Shown one piece after another: positions 1 through 11,939 of a stretch of DNA of 64,000 nucleotides. The translations under genes and the position numbers were made by a program. The notes under the pieces were generated by a model. The model was not told the origin of the DNA. It saw only the letters and a list, made by a program, of their open reading frames with translations, and searched no databases. Source of the stretch: Marsupella aquatica. Lineage: Eukaryota; Marchantiophyta. Location of the stretch: assembly GCA_973895155.1 (NCBI GenBank), contig OZ316891.1, forward strand, positions 16,802,001 to 16,866,000. Direction: 5' to 3'. The number at the start of each line of letters is the position of its first letter. Within the stretch, counting starts at the first letter, position 1.

Positions 1-663
1 ATCGTTGGCAGTCTAGCGCTCTTTGAAGGAGAAGCAGGTTGCCTGTGAGGGGGGGGGGGGCTTGGAACTGACACCCAATGGCAATGAGTGCTTAGAGCCA
101 TTGAGTCATAGTTGTTGGGTGGTCCTGGTTAGGAGCTTTGGAATGAATCTGTTCCATCCGAGTGTGTCTGTGAGTAAATTGGAGACTGTCCACCATACAT
201 GTTGAGGAGATTGATTGGAGTGTAGGGCCTAGCCTCGACTGCACATGGACCAAGCACATAGAGAAGCTACGATCAATGGGACAAGCTTAAACGGGACAAG
301 CTTAAACTAACCATGTGCAAATCCCAATCTCCCTTGTGCTTACACTGAAACTGGAGTCCTTGCATGCAAAGGGTACAACCCTTCCCACCCAAAAGGAGAA
401 AGGTGCAATGGATCTTGAACTTGGCAATGATCACGAGAAATGGCCGGGATGGGGCAAGGCCCTTGTGGGATTGGTCCAGTGAATGTGGTCTCAACAGGTG
501 GGCTGCTTTAGGTCAGTCTTTGTTAGAAACCCCATTTCTGCCACTCCTAGCTTGCTGGTCTGTCTGAGATGTTTAAATAACTTACTTCGGTGATTTCTAA
601 TCGAAATCATCATAGTTTTTGAGTCGACGTTCATGCTCCTTTTGTCTTCTGAAATGTTTGCAG
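1..663 (+). other. Upstream region of E0, no clear gene
   Basis: No convincing coding region is visible here. There is a run of 12 G at 49-60. The last bases before 664 (a pyrimidine-rich stretch ending TTTGCAG at 657-663) look like a splice acceptor leading into the E0 reading frame, so this stretch may be an intron or upstream exon/UTR of E0. The 67-codon plus-strand frame at 364-567 could be an upstream exon but has no recognisable motif and no good donor that I can fix. Confidence 0.35.
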
Positions 664-1716
664 GCCCGTGGGAGGTGGATGTAGAGTCGTCAGAGTGTTT
701 CACAACATGCCCTCTGCCACTGTATTTCAAGTAGCCTCAGAGTCCGGAGAACAAAAACCGGTGTCCTCATATAGTTATAGGAAAGGGGAAACCTTCGCAG
801 ATGCCAGACAGAAGTTGGCGGCACACTTTGATTTTGAGTTCCAATTCATAGATGTCAATCTATCTAGTAGGATGCGTGAGTCATGGGAGGTAGTAAATTC
901 CTTAGAGGATTGTGGGGGAAAAGTGATCATCATCCCCAAAAACCCCAGGGATGCTGCAAACTTGCCTATCCAAAGTAAGGCGGTTATGTCGCAACAAGTC
1001 CTTGGAAGCAGCAATGCCTCCAATGGGCCTGATATCACAATAAGTGATGATCTTGCTTGGGATCGTGCTGGTTCTCCCATATTGGAAGAACCCCCACTTG
1101 AACAGTCAACACCAGACTATGTTGGCCCATTGGAGGAAGCCCGGGAGGAAGCTGACCCCCAGGTCACTTTGGAGTCGGAGTTAATGACCAATGAATTAAA
1201 GAGGACGTGGTCTTCATGTGTAGAAAAGTTTAAGGATCATATGGAGTCAATACAATGCGCTCACCACAAGTGGAGGGTGAAAACCTGGGACAAAGACAAT
1301 GTGCCATGTGGACACATTGAATGTTGCGAGTGTGACACTCGCCATGATGGGTCAGCAAAGGGTTTGATGGATAAGACATCCATCAATAATGCCTTCACCA
1401 ACTTCAAAAAGAAGCATCTGATTTCATCAAAGCATGTCGCCCGTGTGGCATCTAATAGGGGTGAGAGGCTGCACTCTAAGGAGGTTGCACGGAGGGCTCA
1501 AGCAAATACATTGACTGATCGAGCTATACTTGAGCAACACCTAAAGATTTTGCACAAGGTTAATGAGTCTCAAACTGTCGGGAGAGAGACTTTTACAGTT
1601 TTAGGTGATGTGGAGAAGGACCCCTTGGAGTTACACAAATTCAAACTTTTGTGCAATTTCTGTTCAGAGCACCTTGTGCTCATTCCAAAACAACGGAATT
1701 TGGAGCCCAATCTTGA
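664..1716 (+). pseudogene. E0 transposase-like gene, N-terminal part
   Basis: An open frame runs from a likely splice acceptor (AG at 662-663) to the E2a insertion point. The first in-frame ATG is at 707. The N-terminal 90 residues are a compact mixed alpha/beta segment. After an acidic linker there is a Cys/His cluster at about 1310-1436 (Cys-x3-Cys-Cys-x-Cys, then His-x5-His) typical of a DNA-binding zinc finger such as those in transposases. The frame stops a few codons into E2a only because of the insertion. Removing E2a and one copy of its 5-bp duplication joins this frame to the open frame at 17385-17569 without a shift, which shows both belong to one gene. I infer a DNA transposon or a domesticated transposase; the family is not recognised. 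Confidence 0.6.
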
Positions 1717-1875
1717 AAGTCTGTCACGTCGTCAGCCTAGGCCTTAAGCCGGGTTTCGGCTTAGACAGGCACATCCTTCGTCAAAATGAGGGTTCGGGCA
1801 GGGAGGGATGCACGGAATGCACCTAACTCACGTAAACTAGCACTAAGTGTGCCTATTGTCATATACGGACACCTC

Positions 1876-1905
1876 CTAGGTATGGTTTGTGTTCCGCCGC
1901 CGAAA
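1876..1905 (-). repeat. Conserved palindromic tail motif, E2a
   Basis: On the minus strand this reads TTTCGGCGGCGGAA followed closely by CAAACCATACCTAG. It is the same motif as in E2b (55253) and, with few changes, in E1a (2431) and E1b (4981). The core is a near-perfect inverted repeat (TTCCG/CGGAA), which could form a small hairpin. It lies about 155-185 bp from the element's 3' end. Its function is unknown; a role in 3'-end formation or transposition is inference. Confidence 0.75.
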
Positions 1906-2430
1906 CGTACCTCAGTCGATAGCAGGATTGACCCCGGCTTACGTGCTTCTAAGCCTTCGTGTTGTCCGCCTTCGATCCGGATTCGATGATATAGGTACTC
2001 AACCCGGGCTCGCAACCACTACCCGCAAGCTGCACCCCATGCCCGACTTGGGTAGTGCGTTCGGCCAAGCGTTGGCATACACGAGATTCACACATACATA
2101 CACGCACAAGCATACAATCTCAATTTACACGAAGGAAATAATGGGGAAGGATTTTACTACATAGGAGATATATGCGTACACTTAGTTGACCCGAAAGCTC
2201 CGGAATGAACAGGTCCAAGGCCGAGGGTGTGTGGTGCGTCCCATGGCTCCCCAAACCCAAGAAAACCCCCTTGCTCAAGCCGATTCCCGCAGGTTTCGTC
2301 CTTGGCGAGGCCGTTTCCGCCGCTTAGCGGCATGGGACGCTGCTAACTCTCCTTCTACTACTATTAACATTTTACACACATATACTGGACAGATCCTTCA
2401 TCGGGTCATGAGATACTTAGCCGGCCTATT

Positions 2431-2459
2431 CTAGGTATGTTTGGATTCCGCCGTCGGAA
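2431..2459 (-). repeat. Conserved palindromic tail motif, E1a
   Basis: The minus strand reads TTCCGACGGCGGAA then TCCAAACATACCTAG. It matches the E2 tail motif almost base for base although E1 and E2 share little other nucleotide similarity. It lies about 200-230 bp inside the 3' end of E1a. Confidence 0.75.
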
Positions 2460-4980
2460 TGATCCCCAATTGGCTTGGTTAAGCCGCTAAGACCTCTCTC
2501 AGCTCAACACATCCAACTCTCACTCCCTTGCTACTTCCCTTCATTGATGTGGGCACTCTTCACACAAGTTAATGCGACACACAAATAGCAAAATGACTCA
2601 TTCTGACTGAGTTATACCATGCACTTGCCATACAAACAGTACATCTCATACACAAGCTCTGCAAACTAAGCCGTGAGGCCAACTCTATTCAGTTCTTAGG
2701 CATGAGGAAACATGAATATACACAAGGGTCACTGTATAACTAACCAAGAGCTTCTCTTACTACTTGATCCCAGCCCTGCTGGTGCAACTAAAAACTTGCT
2801 AAAGAAGAGGCCTTGGACTCCCCGCTGCCCAGGTATTTATCCTGGCAGCAGATCTGTCCAGAACTTTGCTGCGTAAGCTTAACCTATCCTAACTGTAATC
2901 TACCTATCTGTACAGCGAGGCAGGAGCACAAGTGTTGCTCCTACCAGTGGATCCGCCATCCCACTAATCTAAGTGTCAGGGCCGTCTCCTGGTCTTGATC
3001 CTAATCCTAAACTTGGAGATCTGAGCCCGCCCTGCCCACTCACGCCTCCTACCTCCACGTCCGCCCTTCCTAAAAGGAACGGCGCCCTTGCACCGTCATG
3101 ACACCGGTGGCGGACCCTCAATGGACGCCCCCAACGCTTCCCCCGCAGCCACTGCCGTCGGTCCGTCCTCTGACAGATTACCTGCCCCGGACCGAGTCAA
3201 CTCTTCATCGGCTTGACTGGGTCCATCCTCGGCTTCGGCCCCAGCATCGGTCACGGCCCTCGATACGGCTTCGGCCTCCCCGGCATGTTCTAGTGGAGGA
3301 TCCGGTACCTCGGCTTCATCAATAGCTGTCCCGGCCTCGGCCTTGCCATCCCCACCTTCTTCAACAGGTGGATCTACTGCCATAATCATGCCGGAGGTTG
3401 GTGCCGGGTTGACCTCCTGGGTCACAACAACTTGATAAGCCGTATAACTCCCAGACCCAGAAGGTTTCCGCTTCTTCTTCTTCCCTGTTTCGGTAGCTGG
3501 TCCCTTCCCCTTGCTACCTATCTCCGGCACCGGGGCGTGTGTCTCGGCTTGTGTTTCGGCTAGTACCCCTCCTGGTAACGGAGTTCCCACAATTGGAGTT
3601 GGACCAGATGAAGCTAAGCACTTAAATACTGCGGCCTGTTTCTTCAACCGCTCCGTTTGGTTGTCGGCCCGCCGCTGTAAGTTCTCCATCTTCCTGGTGG
3701 TTTCCTCCAACTCCTCCTGGGCTTCCTCTAGGTTCTTCCGTCCCTCCTGCAGCTCCTTTCTGGCTTCTTCCAATTCCAATTTTAAGGTAGCCCTCTCCTG
3801 CTGGGTTGCTCTTAGCTCCTTGTTGAGCTCCGCTACGACCTCAGACTCCATCTTATTCATCTTGGCATAAGTCTGGTCGAGCTGGTCGTCCTTCTCACGC
3901 AGGTCGGCCTTGAAGCTGGCCGTCAGGGACGCAAGCTCCTACTGCAAAGCAATAATCTCTTGATAGGATTTCCCTAACTTGGCCTCCTTCTGCTCAAGGG
4001 CTCCGCGGATATCCTCGAGCTCTCCTTTCAACGCCCTCTCCCTTCTCTGAGTCTCCGCCATGGCCCGATTGTTGGCGGTTATGTGGGCCTCCTTTGCGTC
4101 CCTCAGCTCCTGCTTCCACTTTTCCCTGTCCTTGACCACGCTAGCCAACTCTCCTTGGGTCCGAGTCAGTTTATCCTTGATAATCTAATTGCCAGACTGA
4201 GCGGCATCCAATTGTCCTTGCATGATGTTTAGCTCATGCCGTTTAATCAGCAGCTCATCTTGGGCTTTCTTAGCCGCCTGCAGGTCTTCCACCTTGGCTT
4301 CCATCTCCCTAAGCCGTCGGATGACCTCGTCCTTCTTGCTTCTCTCCAAAGCCACCGCTTCTTCTAATCGGTGCTTCTCCAACATCTCCCTCTGGAAAAA
4401 AGGTCCCTGCTCCAACTCCTCCCCAAAGATGTTGAGCGCCAGGTCCCCACGCATCTCCCCGTACTCCATGGCTCTATCTTTAGCATAGGTGGAGTAAGTA
4501 GAAGTCATCGGCATCAACCACCTCGGCCTCTGTTCCCAAGCCGCCTTGCGGATTTCTTCTACGGTGGCAAGAGGGTTGCTTCTTTTTCCGGCAAGCCGCC
4601 TGATGTCCTCCGGCCAATCTCCTCCTGGTAAATCTTTCTCCCTAGCTAGGGCTGCTTTCTCTTCCTCCCTAAGTTGCTCCTGAAATTCTTGTGTCGTCTG
4701 CTGTATGCCGTCAAAGCTCGGGGGAGCAACCTCTGGTGGGGGAGTGTGGTGCGTCCCATGGCTCCCTAAACCCAAGAAACCCCCCCCAGCGCAAGCCGAT
4801 TCCCGCAGGTTTTGCGGTTGGCGAGGCCGTTTCCGCGGCTTAGCGGCATGGGACGCTGCTAACCTCCTTCTACTACTACTATTAACATTTTACACACATA
4901 TACTGGACAGATCCTTCATCGGGTCATGAGATACGTAGCCGGCCTAATCTAGGCCTTCCCTTGTCTTCCCCTCCGTCTTG

Positions 4981-5009
4981 TTAGGTATGTTTGGATTCCG
5001 CCGCCGGAA
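4981..5009 (-). repeat. Conserved palindromic tail motif, E1b
   Basis: The minus strand reads TTCCGGCGGCGGAA then TCCAAACATACCTAA. The inner palindrome is perfect at the arms. It sits at the same relative position as in E1a. Confidence 0.75.
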
Positions 5010-5650
5010 TGATCCCCAATAGGCTTGGTTAAGCCGCTAAGACCTCTCTCAGCTCGACACATCCAACTCTCACTCCCCTGCTTACTTTCCTTCCTCTATT
5101 AGTTGATGTGGGCACTCTTCACACAAGTTAATGCGACACACAAATAGCAAAATGACTCCTTCTGACTGAGTCATACCATGCACTTGCCATACAAATAGTA
5201 CATCTCATACACAAGCTCTGCGAACTAAGCCGTGAGGCCAACTCTATTCAGATCTTTGGCATGAGGAAACATGAATATACACAAGGTCACAGTATGACTA
5301 ACCGAGAGCTTCTCTTACTACTTGATCCCAGCCCGGCTGGTGCAAACTAAAAACTTGCTAAAGAAGAGGCCCTGAGCTCCCCGCTGCCCAGGTACTTATC
5401 CTGGTAGTGGATCCGCCTAATTCTTTGCAGCGTAAGCCTAATCTACCTAACTGGATCTACCTATGTACAGCGAGGTAGGAGTACAAGTGTTGCTCTTACC
5501 AATGGAACCGCAATCCCACTAAGCTAAGTGTCAAGGCCGCCTCCTGGTCCTGATCCTAATCATAAACTTAGAGATTTGAGCCCGCCCTGCCCACTCACGC
5601 CTCCTCCCTCCACGTCCGCCCTTCCTAAAAGGAATGACGCCCTTGCACCG

Positions 5651-8600
5651 TCACGACACCGGTGGTGGATCCTCAATGGACGCCCCCAACGCTCCCTCCA
5701 CAACCACTGCCGTTGGTCCATCCTCTGATAGATTACCTGCCTCTGACCGAGTCAACTTTTCATCGGCCTGACTAGGCCCACCCTCGGCTTTGGCCTTGGC
5801 TCGGAAATCATTCTCGGCTACGGCCTCAGCCTCAGCTACGGCCTTGGCCTCAGCTACGGCCTCCCCGGCCTGCTCAAGAGGTGGATCTGGGATACCGGCC
5901 TCATTACTGAGTAGTTCGGCTTGGGCCGCGCCATCCCCACCTTTGGTGATAGCGGGATCCATTGTCGTGTTCATGCCGGACGTTGGTACCGGTTTGAGTA
6001 CGGCTTGAGGGGTCGAATAACCTCCGGACCCCGAAGGTTTCCACTTCTTCTTCTTCACTATCTCCATAGCCGGTTCCTTCCCCTTGCCGCCAACGTCCGG
6101 CACCGGGCCGTGTGTCACGGCTGGTCCTTCGGCAATTACCACCCAGGGTAACTGGTTTGCCCCAACGGGAGATGGACCTGATGCAGCTAAGCATTTAAAT
6201 ACTGCGGCTTGTTTCTTTAGCCGCTCCGTTTGGTTGTCGGCCCGCCGCTGTAGGTTCTCCATCTTCCTCGTGATTTCCTCCAACTCCTCCTGGGTCTCAT
6301 CCAGGTCCTTACGTGCCTCCTCCAGCTCATTTTTGGCTTCCTCCAATTCCCTGTGGGCTTCCTCCAATTCCTTCTTGGTGGTAGCCCTCTCCTCCTGGGT
6401 TGCTCTTAGCTCCTTGTCGAGCTCCGCTACGACCCCAGACTCCATGTTATTCATCTTGGCATAAGTCTGGTCGAGCTGGGCGTCCTTCTCCCGCAGGTCA
6501 GCCTTGAAGCTGGCCGTCAGGGACGCAAGCTCCTGTTGTAGCGCAATAATCCCTTGATAGGATTTCCCTAACTCGGCCTCCTTCTGCTCAAGGGCCTCTG
6601 CGGATGACCTCGAGCTCTTCCTTCAGCGCCCTCTCCCTTCTCTGAGTCTCCGCCGTGACCCGGTTGTTGACTACTATATGGGCCTCCTCTGCATCTCTCA
6701 ACTCCTTCTTCCATTTCTCCTTGTCCTTGATTGCGTTGGCCAATTCTCCCTGGGTCTGAGTCAGTTTATCCTTGATAATCTGATTATCAGCCTGCGCGGT
6801 GTCCAACTGCCCCCTGCATGATGTTCAGCTCATGCCGCTTAATCTGCAGTTCATCTTGGGATTTCTTGGCCGCCCTTAGATCTTCAATCTCGGCTTCCAT
6901 CCTCCTAAGCCGCCGGATGACCTCGTCCTTCTTGCTTCTCTCTAAAGCCACCGCTTCTTCTAATTGGTGCTTCTCCAACTGCTCCCTATGGAAAAAGGGT
7001 CCTACCTCCAACTCCTCCCCAAAGATGCCGAGCGCAAGTTCCCCACATATCTCACCATACTCCATGGCTCTATTCTTAGCGTAGGTGGAGTAAGTAGAAG
7101 TGATCGGCATCGCCCATCGCGGCCTCTGCTCCCAAGCCGTCTTGCGGATCTCTTCAATCGTGGCTAGAGGTTTGCTTCCTTTTTCGGCTAGCCGCCTGAT
7201 GTCCTCCGGCCAATCTCCTCCTGGCAAATCCTTTTCCCTAGCCAGGGCTGCCTTTTCTGCTTCCCTAAGTTGCTCCTGAAATTCCTGTGCCGTCTGCTTT
7301 ATGCCGTCAAAGCTCGGGGGAGCAACATCTGGTGGGGGAGACTCGGGGCTACTCTGCTGGTTGGGGTTCCCTCGAACTACCCTTGAAAGTGTGGGGATAA
7401 ACCGGCCACAAGTCCTTACTCCTGGAACATGATGATCCGACCCGTAGCCGGAGTCATCATTGCTGTAGTCCTCTACCGCCTCCTCCTCGGCTTGGACTAC
7501 CGGCTTCTCCCGCTGTTCTCCTGGTTCTGTTGTGAACACGGCTTCACCTCTCACCGGTCTTGGTTCCTCCTCCGGCTTCCGTGTTGATCTCTTGTTCTCC
7601 TTGTCGTGGCCGGGAGCTACGGCCTGCTTCTCCTCGGCTTCGGGACTTGAGGCTCCGACATACATCCGGACTCCCGGCTTGTGTTCTGGCCTCCTTCTCT
7701 CCTTGACCCCAGTAAAGGGGTTTTCCCTTGTAAGCCGGCTTAGGCCCACCTCTGGAGCAGTGTCCTGCATTGGTGTCGTTGCCGTTGCCGTTGCCGTTGC
7801 CGTTCTCTTTTCCTTCTCCAGTAATTTCAGCAGATTCTGCATGCCTGGTTGCTGCATCGGCAAGTCCTCCGTCCTTGGCCTAAACACCTGCTCGATTGTA
7901 GGACTGTCGGGCGGGTTGGGTTTCTCCGTTGCCGGCGTCTGCTCCGGGACCTCCTCCGGTGCTCTTGCCGATAGGGGGAGTACTGGGGCAAAGATTTGAC
8001 TTCTGGCATATCAGCACAACAGCGGAATGTGATAGCCAAGCCGGGACACGCTTCCCACGCCGATCACCTGCTGTTCCTCCTTCAAGATCTTCTTCAGTTG
8101 GTTGAGGAGGTACCCGTTGTAATCCCGGCTTGGGTCTAGCCTTTCTGCCAGGTAGACCTGAGCCTTGCCGATCTCTGCCCTCGACAAGTTACAATGCATG
8201 GTCACCCGCAAGAAGTCGATCATCTCTCCTATGTGCGGGTTGGTGCAGGTGTTCCAGAAGAAGCCATTCTTCATTGATGGCCCGGGGAACGACCGGAACT
8301 CCTTGTCAGGCAAGGTCTTCCTGGTATCAACTTTGGTCTTATTGCCTATCGGCAAGCCAAACACTTCGGCAATCACCTTGGGAGTAAGATAGAAATCCTT
8401 CCCATATATCCTCGTGGAATTGGTCTCGGGTTCCCATGACCCCATGAATTCTAATAGGTATGAATCCGGCACCTCCGGCTTCAGCCATGGTAATCTTACA
8501 AAGGCCTCTAAGCCGGATCCGGCCATGAAGCCTTGGTACTTCTTGGTCTGCATGGCCGTAAAGCATGCATCCTCCTCCCGTGAAAAATGTAGTTGCACCT

Positions 8601-9404
8601 CCTCTGGTAGGGTTGCTGCCCAGCCTTTCCAGGTGTCATCCCTGGTTGGAATGGCATTGATGGGATCGTCCTCCTCCTCTTCGGCTTCTCTCTGCCTCCT
8701 CCTCTGCTGTTCTGCTAGCTTCTTTGGTGCCGCCGACCTCGTTCTTTTTGCCGGGGTGGCCTCTTCGTTGTTGTTCCCCTTCCTCTTCATTTCGGCTCCC
8801 GTGGATGTCTCTCCTAGCACGGTTGCCTTTGTCCACCCCTCCGTGCTACCCTTCAACTCCCAGTGTATGTTATTGCAGCGTTTGATGGCTTCTCAGATGC
8901 CGACGACTCTATCTTCGCAAAACAGAAGATCGTCGAGCTGATTGGAAGTAGGAGTCCACAAGAACTCGGCCTTGATGAGTTCGCCTCCTAAGAAAGCCGT
9001 CTTCTGCAGCTCCCACAATTGAGCGAGCTCCTGCCGTTCTCGAGCTGCCCTTTCTGATTCTTCATCCTCGTAAGTCCCAATGTACTCAGTTGCCCATTCA
9101 AACAGGCATCCCCAAAAATGTGCCGCTTGATTGACGTTGCTCATACCCTCCTTAGGTCGATCGTTGGTATCTACTCTCTCCCCGAGTGCTTGCCTAAGCA
9201 GCTGACAGTAGTTGGCCTCCTGTAGTTGTCTGCCTAGTTCGTGCTCGCAAATGAGCCACCATTCCCTGCAAGCGCTCCTTACCCCTCTCCTCTTCCGGTC
9301 CTTCCTCCCGTTGATCCTTCCTAGCCACCGACGCTTAGCGTGCCCTAACCCTAATCTTATTTTCACCCCCAGCGTCCTTACCTCCGGCCTCGGCCCGGTT
9401 CCAT
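5651..9404 (-). pseudogene. E1b long ORF (coiled-coil protein), broken
   Basis: Same protein as E1a and E1c. It has a frameshift just after the ATG (9404), CGN-to-TGA stops at about 8890 and 8008, and frameshifts near 6810 and 6590. The open blocks are 9366-8893, 8856-8011, 7887-6787, 6806-6588 and 6454-5651. The last block contains the Glu/Arg-rich coiled coil and a tail rich in Ala-Glu-Ala repeats, longer than in the other copies. The product cannot be made intact from this copy. Confidence 0.75.
7775..7805 (-). repeat. Hexanucleotide microsatellite (GTTGCC)n in E1b ORF
   Basis: About five GTTGCC units in a row (plus-strand reading) encode an Ala-Thr run in the linker of the E1 protein. 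E1a (12185-12210) and E1c (61448-61465) have only two or three such units, so the run expanded in this copy. Confidence 0.8.
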
Positions 9405-9717
9405 AGTCGCCCCTAATTGTTTATATTTTCCTTGTTTTGTCCCTATACTAAGGTGTTTCTAGGGTGCACTCCTGCTTTACCCACTTAACTGGCCGAGTGA
9501 TTCCTGGCTAGGCATCACAGGGAGACTCGGGGCTACTCTGCTGGGTGGGGTCCCCTCGAACTACTCTTGGAAGCGTGGGGATAAACCGGCCACAGGTCCT
9601 TACTCCTGGAACATGATGATCCGACCCATAGCCGGAGTTATCATTGCTGTAGTCCTCCACCTCCTCTTCCACTGCTTGGACTCCCGACTTCCCCCTCTGT
9701 TCCCCTGGTCCTGCCGT

Positions 9718-11939
9718 TGTCCTGAGGATAAGCAAAGAGGTGGGGAAAGAGGCTCAAGGGACACGCAGGGTGTATGGCTGCTTGAGATAGGAAACGGTTG
9801 CAAACAAGATAAAGTAGACCCTAAGCACTTCCTTTCATCCACATCATCACAAGCAAGCAAGCAAGCAAGCATGCATGCTTTCGAAACTCAAGCCATTTAC
9901 ATACTCATATCCAATCACAATCAAAATAACTAGTTCAAGCTTCCCAATGTAATCCTCACAAGTCTAAGCCCAACATTCAATTGGTCACCATTCCTTTTCC
10001 AACACTTGATTGCACACAATCCCTTGCAACCTTCTAAGGTACACAAGTTCAAGTGTACATTCAATGTGGTCAAGTTAAGGGTCACTCTTGGTTGTGGCTA
10101 AGACAAGTGGGACATCCAAAGGTATGCAAGGCATCTCTATGCACCATTCAAACATCCAACTTTCGAAACATGGGAAACTACTTTCGAAAAGTGACCTAGG
10201 GTTGGTCAACAAACTCCTTAACAAACATGGAATTGACCTTAGTCCCTTCCTCTAGTAGAACCACCAAGTATAATCCACAAACAACCCAATCCATCAATCG
10301 AGAATGCCTTCACTCTTTACTCTTGCAACTTCCCTCATGCATAATAACTACTTTCGAAAGTACCTTCATTCAACCCATCTACTTTCAAAAACACCTTCAA
10401 GCTCACAACAACATTCGAAAATGGCATGAAGACATTCATTCTAACTATTCCATTACTCATAGCCAAAGCAAGGCATCAACACACATCTCAAAAACAAGGA
10501 TACCTCTCCTCTAAATGCATAGCAAGAAGGCACATGTAGCATCATGGCCTCCAAGTAAAAACATGGGTCACAAGCAAGACCCTCCTATCAAAAATGAATC
10601 ATCAACCAAGCATTCAAAATCCCTCCATAGCCTATCCAAGCTTCAAAACCCTAGTCTCCTTCTCTCATACTTCCTTCTATCAACCAAATCTACTTTCGAA
10701 GCTTCAAGTCAAGGAGTTTACAAGAGAGTAGGACTTCTTAGTGAGCCATCTCTAATGCAAGACTCCCAAGCTTCAACAAGATTAGGTCTCATCTCCTCTA
10801 AGCTTTCGAAAATCTCCTACAAGTCCATTCTCCTCAAAACTTGAAGCAACAAACCTACATTCGAGTATGCCTTCTTGTGGACAATCTCTCATGCAAGCTC
10901 CTTATACTTCCTACTCACATCCTACCTCCTTCCTAAGGCTTCAAGTCAGCCTCTCCTACATTCGAAACCTCTCTCCAAATCCCTAGAAAAACCATCACAA
11001 AACTCAATCTCTTCACATTCAAAGCTTCTACTCCATCTATCTCTTCACAAAATCGCCTCTACATCTCCTACCCTCAAAATCCTAAGGCCATGGCCAAGGA
11101 GGAGGGCTCCCCCTTCACTCATGCCTCATGCTCGAGCTCCCCTCAAGAGGTTCGCTCCTACAACTAAAAATGGGACTTAACACTCCAAAACGGCAAAACG
11201 GCAGCACTTCAGCAGCATCTAACCTTCGAACCCTTGGCCACTCGAACTTCCTCCTTTAGTATCCACGTGGGAAGGCCCAGGGCACCCACAAGCTCCTCCA
11301 CTTATGGTTTTAATCCTCGTTGAATCATAGCCCTCGATCTCACACCAATTAGATCCAACGGCCAAAAATGAGCCAAAAAACCCCTCCTTAGTAACTTGCA
11401 AACCAAAAGAGCTTCGACCTTTTTGAAAAAGCCACGACCTCCACCAAGCCCTAACTCATATCTCCACCTTAAATCCAAACCATCCATTAACCAAAACCAA
11501 GATCCACCGTTGAAGTAGATACATTGAATCTGGTCCATTTAACACAAAAATTTGAATCCGGTCCAAATCTCACAAAACTGATGCACTTGGTCCAAACCCT
11601 CTTACATGCCTTGAACCTGGTCACCTCCTCCATGTATTCAATGAACCTGGTCACCATGTCGCCAAAACCCTTGCTTGTCGAGCAAGCAACCTCCATTCCG
11701 CCGGTCCGCCAAATGATAACTTAATCGCTGGTCACAAATGAAAAACATACCTCACAATAGTAACAAGGGTGGGTAGGCTCGACCTCATCCCTACCTTGAC
11801 CCTCATAACTCTACTTCCTCCTTCACCTTGGTCAAGTTAGCTCAAGTCAAGTCAACTTGCCCAAGTTAGAAGCAAAATTGGTTTCAACTTCCTTCACAAA
11901 ACATGAGGATTCCTCCTTTAGGATGGAAACCTCATGACA
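9718..11939. mobile_element. E3, 2.2-kb element with short inverted ends
   Basis: This insertion interrupts the E1a ORF. It begins TGTCCTGAGG (9718) and ends CCTCATGACA (11939), whose complement TGTCATGAGG matches the start at 9 of 10 positions. CCGT flanks both sides (9714-9717 and 11940-11943), a 4-bp target duplication. The interior is poor in G on the plus strand and rich in TTCGAA or TTTCGAAA (for example near 9877, 10153, 10172, 10351, 10694, 10803, 10960). The plus-strand frame 10227-11180 is fairly open (two stops), but its Ser/Leu/His-rich composition follows base bias and resembles no protein I know. I treat it as non-coding and non-autonomous. Orientation is unknown. Confidence 0.7.
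9852..9876. repeat. (AAGC)n microsatellite in E3
   Basis: About five tandem AAGC/CAAG units followed by GCATGCATGC, close to the left end of E3. Confidence 0.8.

Larger units (their letters stand above)
4745..9519 (-). mobile_element. E1b element (minus), nested in E1a
   Basis: A complete 4,775-bp E1 copy with ends TGTGGTGCG (4745) and CATCACA (ending 9519) and a perfect 5-bp duplication GGGAG (4740-4744 and 9520-9524). The intact target sequence can be read inside E1b's own ORF near 7338-7350 and in E1c near 61890, which proves that one E1 copy jumped into another. Single ORF from ATG 9404 to stop 5651. It carries the tail motif at 4981-5009. The inverted ends match at 8 of 10 positions. 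Confidence 0.88.

Noticed and set aside
8414-8941. A 175-codon ORF on the strand opposite to E1, repeated with the same length at 12815-13342 and 60305-60832
   Set aside because: It is the mirror of the conserved E1 coding sequence; its conservation is explained by the sense ORF, and its composition (Ser/Cys/Val-rich) is typical of an antisense shadow.
10227-11180. E3-encoded protein of about 317 codons with two stops
   Set aside because: Composition follows the G-poor strand bias; no motif, and the frame looks open because TAG/TGA need G.
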